Of a stretch of 10,491 nucleotides of DNA, positions 7,113 to 10,491 are shown in pieces. The DNA is taken from assembly GCA_902462035.1 (NCBI GenBank), contig CABQAC010000048.1, positions 1 to 10,491 of the forward strand, given 5' to 3'. The DNA is from an uncultured Eubacteriales bacterium (GTDB taxonomy: Bacteria > Bacillota > Clostridia > Oscillospirales > Acutalibacteraceae). The translations under genes were made by a program, and so were the position numbers. The notes below the pieces were generated by a model. That model was not told the DNA's origin. It made no database searches and saw only the letters and a list, made by a program, of their open reading frames with translations. Position 1 is the first letter of the stretch, and every line of letters begins with the position of its first letter.

Positions 7113-7131
7113 TTTTGCAACCTGCGTCAGA

Positions 7132-7136
7132 AAGGA
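7132..7136 (+). promoter_or_regulatory. Ribosome binding site fixing a GTG start for the first permease
   Basis: AAGGA lies 8 bases before the GTG at 7145. Upstream in-frame candidates are a TTG at 7115 with no site and an ATG at 7136 that overlaps the site itself, so GTG 7145 is the best start. Confidence 0.7.
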
Positions 7137-7144
7137 TGTTCGCT

Positions 7145-8026
7145 GTGACGGAAAAAAGCAAGGGGCGTAACCTGCGGCTTTTCCTGCTGTTTGCCGGACC
7201 CGCCGTATTGCTGTTTGCCCTGGTGGTGGTAATCCCTTTTGTGTACGGCGTATGCCTGACCTTTACCGATTGGGACGGCATCTCCGCCAACCCCGGCTTT
7301 GTCGGGATCAACAATTATATTCAGACTTTTCAGGACAGCGCGTTTTGGCGCTCGCTGTGGCTGACACTGCAATACGTTTTCTTTTCGGTAATCCTCATCA
7401 ATGTAGTTGCTTTCGTGCTGGCCTATTTTCTGACCAGCGGCATCCGCGGCCAAAACGTGCTGCGCTCCGCCTTTTTTACGCCAAACTTAATCGGCGGCAT
7501 TATCCTTGGATTTATTTGGCAGTTTGTTTTTTCCCGCGCGTTGGTATCCGTCGGCCAGGCGCTGGGCCTGCCGGCGCTATCCACCTCCTGGCTGTCCGAG
7601 CCCCGGTCCGCTTTTTGGGCCATGGTTATCGTAACGGTGTGGCAGTATTCGGGGTATATGATGATCATCTATGTGGCGGGCTTTACCAGTATTTCGCGGG
7701 ATTTGCTGGAAGCCTCGGCCATTGACGGCTGTACCGAGCTGCAGACCGCCCGGCATATCATTTTGCCGCTGATGGTTCCCTCTTTTGTCATCTGCCTGTT
7801 TCTGTCCATCCAGCGGTGTTTTGTGGTTTATGACGTCAACCTGTCGCTGACCGCGGGCGGCCCGTCCGGTACCACCCGCATGGCCGCCATGCACGTTTAC
7901 CAAAAGGCGTTTCTGTCCAAGGAATTTGGCGTGGGCCAGTCGGAAGCGTTTGTGCTGTTCCTGCTGGTCGCCCTGGTAACTCTGACCCAAATCGCCCTGG
8001 GCAAACGGAAGGAAGTGGCGGCATGA
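7145..8026 (+). CDS. ABC sugar permease, MsmF/MalF-type
   Basis: The 293-residue integral membrane protein has a short cytoplasmic N-terminus (MTEKSKGRNL) and about six hydrophobic segments, with the first near residues 11-36. The EAA loop that contacts the ATPase is at about 189-210 (EASAIDGCTELQTARHIILP, with G195 and P208), typical of MalF-type carbohydrate importers. The region FVGINNYIQTFQDSAFWRSL is the usual periplasm-side entry motif of this family. It pairs with the next gene to form the heterodimeric channel for the upstream binding protein. The start is GTG, 32 bp after the preceding stop, and the TGA stop overlaps the next ATG in ATGA, implying translational coupling. No ATPase gene follows, so a shared ATPase must energise it. 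Substrate is inferred from neighbours. Confidence 0.92.
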   Translation: MTEKSKGRNLRLFLLFAGPAVLLFALVVVIPFVYGVCLTFTDWDGISANPGFVGINNYIQTFQDSAFWRSLWLTLQYVFFSVILINVVAFVLAYFLTSGIRGQNVLRSAFFTPNLIGGIILGFIWQFVFSRALVSVGQALGLPALSTSWLSEPRSAFWAMVIVTVWQYSGYMMIIYVAGFTSISRDLLEASAIDGCTELQTARHIILPLMVPSFVICLFLSIQRCFVVYDVNLSLTAGGPSGTTRMAAMHVYQKAFLSKEFGVGQSEAFVLFLLVALVTLTQIALGKRKEVAA

Positions 8027-8880
8027 ACGGCATGGCGGGCGGTGGGCAAAAACGGTTTGCCAAGGCGGTCAAACTGGCGGTGCTGCTGGTTTTGCTGGCT
8101 TTGTACATGGTTCCTTTCTTCCTGATCCTCATCAATTCTCTCAAAACAAAAAAAGCCATCATCAAAGATCCGCTCCAACTGGTGGATCCGGGCGGCGTCA
8201 CCTTCGAAAACTTCGCCAAGGCTTTTGATAAAATGAACTTTCTCAATTCCTTCGGCAATTCTTTGCTGATTACTTGCGTCAGTGTGGCGCTCATCGTGCT
8301 GGTTACCTCCATGGCGGCATACTTTTTTGTTCGGGCGGATTGGCGGATCAACAAAATTCTATTCTTCTGCATGCTGGCCGCCATGATCATTCCCTTTCAG
8401 GTGGTGATGATCCCCCTGGTTCAGATTTACGGCGGTATTTTTGGGGTTTTAAACCATAAATCCACCCTAATCTTTATGCACGTGGGGTTCAGCGTAAGCC
8501 TGGCGGTGTTTATTTACCACGGCTTTATCAAAAGCAATATTCCCATTTCGCTGGAAGAAGCCGCCACGCTGGACGGCTGTTCGAGAACGCAGACCTTTTT
8601 CCGGGTGGTGTTCCCGCTGCTTAAACCCACCACCGCGACCATTGTGGTGCTGAACGTTTTGGCCATTTGGAACGATTATCTGCTTCCTTCCCTGGTACTG
8701 ACCGAAAAGAAAAATTTTACCCTGCCCCTTTCCACCTATGCTTTTTACGGCACCTACACGGTGGACTACGGCGCGATTATGGCGGCGCTGGTGCTGACCA
8801 CCCTGCCGGTGATTGTGCTGTACCTGTTCCTGCAGCGCCAAATCATCAGCGGGGTGGTGTCCGGCGCCGTTAAAGCATAA
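8023..8880 (+). CDS. ABC sugar permease, MsmG/MalG-type
   Basis: The 285-residue membrane protein has about six hydrophobic segments (first near 16-38) and the MalG-type N-terminal pattern YMVPFFLILINSLKT. The EAA loop is at about 178-200 (EEAATLDGCSRTQTFFRVVF, G185, P198). It is followed by KPTTATIVVLNVLAIWNDYLLP, a well-conserved MalG-family sequence. The C-terminus QRQIISGVVSGAVKA is the usual ending of this family and can reach into the ATPase interface. The ATG overlaps the previous stop codon by 4 bases, and a GGAAG-type site sits inside the end of that gene. It is the last gene of the operon; a strong terminator follows within 30 bp. ATPase missing from the window, as for the partner permease. 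Confidence 0.93.
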   Translation: MNGMAGGGQKRFAKAVKLAVLLVLLALYMVPFFLILINSLKTKKAIIKDPLQLVDPGGVTFENFAKAFDKMNFLNSFGNSLLITCVSVALIVLVTSMAAYFFVRADWRINKILFFCMLAAMIIPFQVVMIPLVQIYGGIFGVLNHKSTLIFMHVGFSVSLAVFIYHGFIKSNIPISLEEAATLDGCSRTQTFFRVVFPLLKPTTATIVVLNVLAIWNDYLLPSLVLTEKKNFTLPLSTYAFYGTYTVDYGAIMAALVLTTLPVIVLYLFLQRQIISGVVSGAVKA

Positions 8881-8906
8881 TACAAACGATTGGGAGAAAA
8901 ACAAGA

Positions 8907-8934
8907 AAAAACCCGGAGACTTTTCCGGGTTTTT
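8907..8934 (+). terminator. Rho-independent terminator of the gtfA-ABC operon
   Basis: AAAAACCCGGA (8907-8917) pairs perfectly with TCCGGGTTTTT (8924-8934), an 11-bp stem with a GACTTT loop and a run of five T. It begins 26 bases after the last permease stop. It separates the transport operon from the GH32 gene, unless read-through occurs. Confidence 0.92.
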
Positions 8935-8954
8935 ATGATATGCTGGAATAAAAC

Positions 8955-8970
8955 GCCGGGGCGGCCCGGC
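8955..8970 (+). promoter_or_regulatory. GC-rich hairpin in the GH32 leader
   Basis: GCCGGG (8955-8960) and CCCGGC (8965-8970) form a perfect 6-bp stem with a GCGG loop. An alternative pairing, CGCCGG (8954-8959) with CCGGCG (8970-8975), is mutually exclusive with it. Both end a few bases before the AAGGAGG site, so the structure could influence translation initiation; there is no T-run, so it is not a terminator. Confidence 0.45.
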
Positions 8971-8977
8971 CGGCGAA

Positions 8978-8984
8978 AAGGAGG
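8978..8984 (+). promoter_or_regulatory. Ribosome binding site fixing the TTG start of GH32
   Basis: AAGGAGG, an almost perfect Shine-Dalgarno sequence, lies 7 bases before the TTG at 8992. The frame stays open upstream to an ATG at 8935 that directly abuts the terminator and has no such site, so TTG is preferred. Confidence 0.75.
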
Positions 8985-8991
8985 TCTGCGC

Positions 8992-10491
8992 TTGTTTCGT
9001 TTGCGCGTTACCGCACGTTATCTTTGGGTTCCCGTCCGGCTGGGCGGGGAACTTAAAAAAATATCCATTTACCGCGAAACCGGGGAACCGGTTTACGCGT
9101 TTACCCTGTCGGCCCATGCGGCCATGCGGCCGCCCGCGGTGCCGGATTATTATGCTTGCCTGCCCGTACCCGAAGACTGCGGCTTGCTGCTGCTAACGGG
9201 TGATTTGCCCCACGGATGGTTTTCGCTCATCTTAAACAGCGACTATCCGCCCCCCGTTCCCAAAGCGGTGCGCCCAAAAATCCATTTCGCGCCCGCATCC
9301 GGCTGGATTAACGACCCCAACGGCTTGGTGGCGCAAGACGGCGTCTTTCACCTGTATTATCAAAGCAATCCCATGGATGTCGAATGGGGCAACATGCAGT
9401 GGGGCCACGCCGTTAGCCGGGACATGCTGCGCTGGGAACAGCAAGATCCGGTTTTGTTTCCCGATGGTACCGGAACGATGTTTTCGGGCTGCGCTTACCC
9501 GGATGCCGAGGGCACGGCGGGTTTCGGCAAGGAGGCATTGCTGTTTTACTACACCGCTGCCGGCGGCACCAACGATTGGTCGGCGGGAAAGCCCTACGTC
9601 CAAATGCTGGCGGTAGGCCGGGACCAGGGGCGCGCTTTGCGCAAAACCGGCGTAACCGCTGTTCCGAACATTGCCGAGGGCAACCGGGATCCCAAAGTGT
9701 TTTTCCATCCGCCCTCCGGTGGGTATGTTATGGTGCTGTATCTGAAAAAAAATGATTTCGGCGTTTTCCGCTCCGGCGACCTTTTGCATTGGGAACAAAC
9801 CCAGACGCTGACGCTGCCCAAAGCGTGGGAATGCCCGGACTTGTTTTTCCTGCCCGTGGACGGCAGCCGGGAAAAAGGACGCTGGGTATTTTTTACGGCT
9901 GACGGGTTTTATTGGACCGGCAGCTTCGACGGCTACCGCTTTGTTCCGGAATCCCACCGCTGCCACGCTTACCTGAACCGCCTGCCCTATGCCGCCCAAA
10001 CCTTTGCGGGGCTTGGCAGCCGGGTGGTAAGCGTTGCTTGGCTGCGCACAAAAAACCCCGGCCAGCCTTACCGGGGTATGATGTCGCTCCCCGCGGAGCT
10101 TTCCCTCACTCAAACGTCCAGCGGTCCCCGGCTGCGGATGTCCCTGCCGGAAGAAATACTGCGGCAGCGGCGCGTTGCAGCCCATTTCGCCGTTCTGCCG
10201 AAAGGGCGGCTGCGGCTCGACTGCGGGCCGGGTCCTGCACAACTGTGCTTTTCCCTTTTGCGCAGCGCCGGCCGGGTGGAGGTAACCGTTCAAGGGGTGT
10301 CCGTTATATGGGACTTTTCCAGTTCCGTGCTGACGGTGGGTGATATCGAGACCGTTCTTCCGCCTTGCGACGCGATGGATTTCAGTATTTTGGCGGACTA
10401 TGGAATTGTGGAATTCCGCGGCCAGCGCGACACCTTGTTCGCCGCGCTGGAAACCGCTCCGGCAGGCTGCCCGCCCGGCATGATCCAGACC
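8992..10491 (+). CDS. GH32 beta-fructosidase (sucrose/fructan hydrolase), 3' end missing
   Basis: The frame is open for 500 codons to the right edge. The five-bladed propeller starts at KIHFAPASGWINDPNG (D108 is the nucleophile), with RDPKVF (232-237; transition-state Asp D233) and WECPDLF (279-285; acid/base E280). YAAQTFAGLGSRVVSVAW, RGMMSLPAELSL and a C-terminal beta-sandwich containing SILADYGIVEFRG follow, so only a short tail is likely missing. The enzyme releases beta-fructose from sucrose, fructo-oligosaccharides or fructans by retention. The first 90 or so residues form an extra N-terminal region before the propeller, and there is no signal peptide, so a cytoplasmic enzyme working on imported sugars is likely. 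It follows the ABC operon terminator and supports a sucrose or fructo-oligosaccharide substrate for that operon. Whether it is a sucrase or an exo-fructanase cannot be decided here. Confidence 0.92.
   Translation, partial: MFRLRVTARYLWVPVRLGGELKKISIYRETGEPVYAFTLSAHAAMRPPAVPDYYACLPVPEDCGLLLLTGDLPHGWFSLILNSDYPPPVPKAVRPKIHFAPASGWINDPNGLVAQDGVFHLYYQSNPMDVEWGNMQWGHAVSRDMLRWEQQDPVLFPDGTGTMFSGCAYPDAEGTAGFGKEALLFYYTAAGGTNDWSAGKPYVQMLAVGRDQGRALRKTGVTAVPNIAEGNRDPKVFFHPPSGGYVMVLYLKKNDFGVFRSGDLLHWEQTQTLTLPKAWECPDLFFLPVDGSREKGRWVFFTADGFYWTGSFDGYRFVPESHRCHAYLNRLPYAAQTFAGLGSRVVSVAWLRTKNPGQPYRGMMSLPAELSLTQTSSGPRLRMSLPEEILRQRRVAAHFAVLPKGRLRLDCGPGPAQLCFSLLRSAGRVEVTVQGVSVIWDFSSSVLTVGDIETVLPPCDAMDFSILADYGIVEFRGQRDTLFAALETAPAGCPPGMIQT

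Noticed and set aside
9086..9094. AACCGGTTT inside GH32, resembling the core of the gtfA palindrome
   Set aside because: The flanks do not continue the inverted repeat, the site is within coding sequence, and such a short match is expected by chance in GC-rich DNA.
9232..10293. Long open frame of 353 codons on the minus strand opposite GH32
   Set aside because: It lies wholly antisense to a gene with complete GH32 motifs, its translation shows no recognisable domain, and it has the compositional look of a GC-rich shadow frame.
1..10491. Search by eye for tRNA genes, CRISPR repeats, insertion sequences, integrase sites and toxin-antitoxin pairs
   Set aside because: No spaced direct repeats, terminal inverted repeats, transposase motifs or tRNA-like cloverleaf sequences were noticed; nearly all of the window is accounted for by ordinary genes.

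Overview
The window looks like chromosomal DNA from a Gram-positive, Firmicutes-type bacterium, most likely a clostridial plant-carbohydrate user (Oscillospirales-like is a guess). Reasons: AGGAGG-like ribosome binding sites before nearly every gene, frequent GTG/TTG starts, a diacylglyceryl lipoprotein solute-binding protein, an msm-type sugar ABC operon with sucrose phosphorylase, and a TPM/zinc-ribbon gene set typical of Clostridia. Base composition is moderately GC-rich throughout, with no obvious compositional island.

Layout. Left arm, minus strand: a partial YbhB/YbcL (PEBP) family gene running off the left edge (1-296), preceded by a GH28 polygalacturonase-type glycosidase (326-1639, GTG start). 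A strong hairpin terminator (1686-1728) separates these from a second minus-strand group: a two-TM zinc-ribbon protein (1742-2134), a secreted/membrane TPM-domain protein (2258-3130) and a double-zinc-ribbon membrane protein (3155-4189). The last two are 24 bp apart and read from a good sigma-A-type promoter near 4231-4259.

Right arm, plus strand: a divergent intergenic region (4190-4368) carries a plus-strand promoter candidate and a perfect 18-bp palindrome resembling a LacI-family operator. It leads into sucrose phosphorylase gtfA (4369-5811), a lipoprotein sugar-binding protein (5829-7112) and two permeases (7145-8026 and 8023-8880, overlapping by ATGA), closed by a strong terminator (8907-8934). 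A GH32 beta-fructosidase with a TTG start (8992 to the right edge, incomplete) follows.

How the genes fit together (inference): the ABC system imports sucrose or short fructo-oligosaccharides. The predicted cytoplasmic GH32 trims fructose units, and GtfA phosphorolyses sucrose to glucose-1-phosphate plus fructose. The ABC ATPase, a fructokinase and the regulator are not in the window, so a shared MsmK/MalK-type ATPase elsewhere is expected. The GH28 enzyme also lacks a signal peptide and would act on imported pectin oligosaccharides. No intergenic stretch exceeds 300 bases. No tRNA, rRNA, CRISPR, insertion sequence or prophage signal was seen. I found no clearly new system; the least understood part is the TPM/zinc-ribbon trio.
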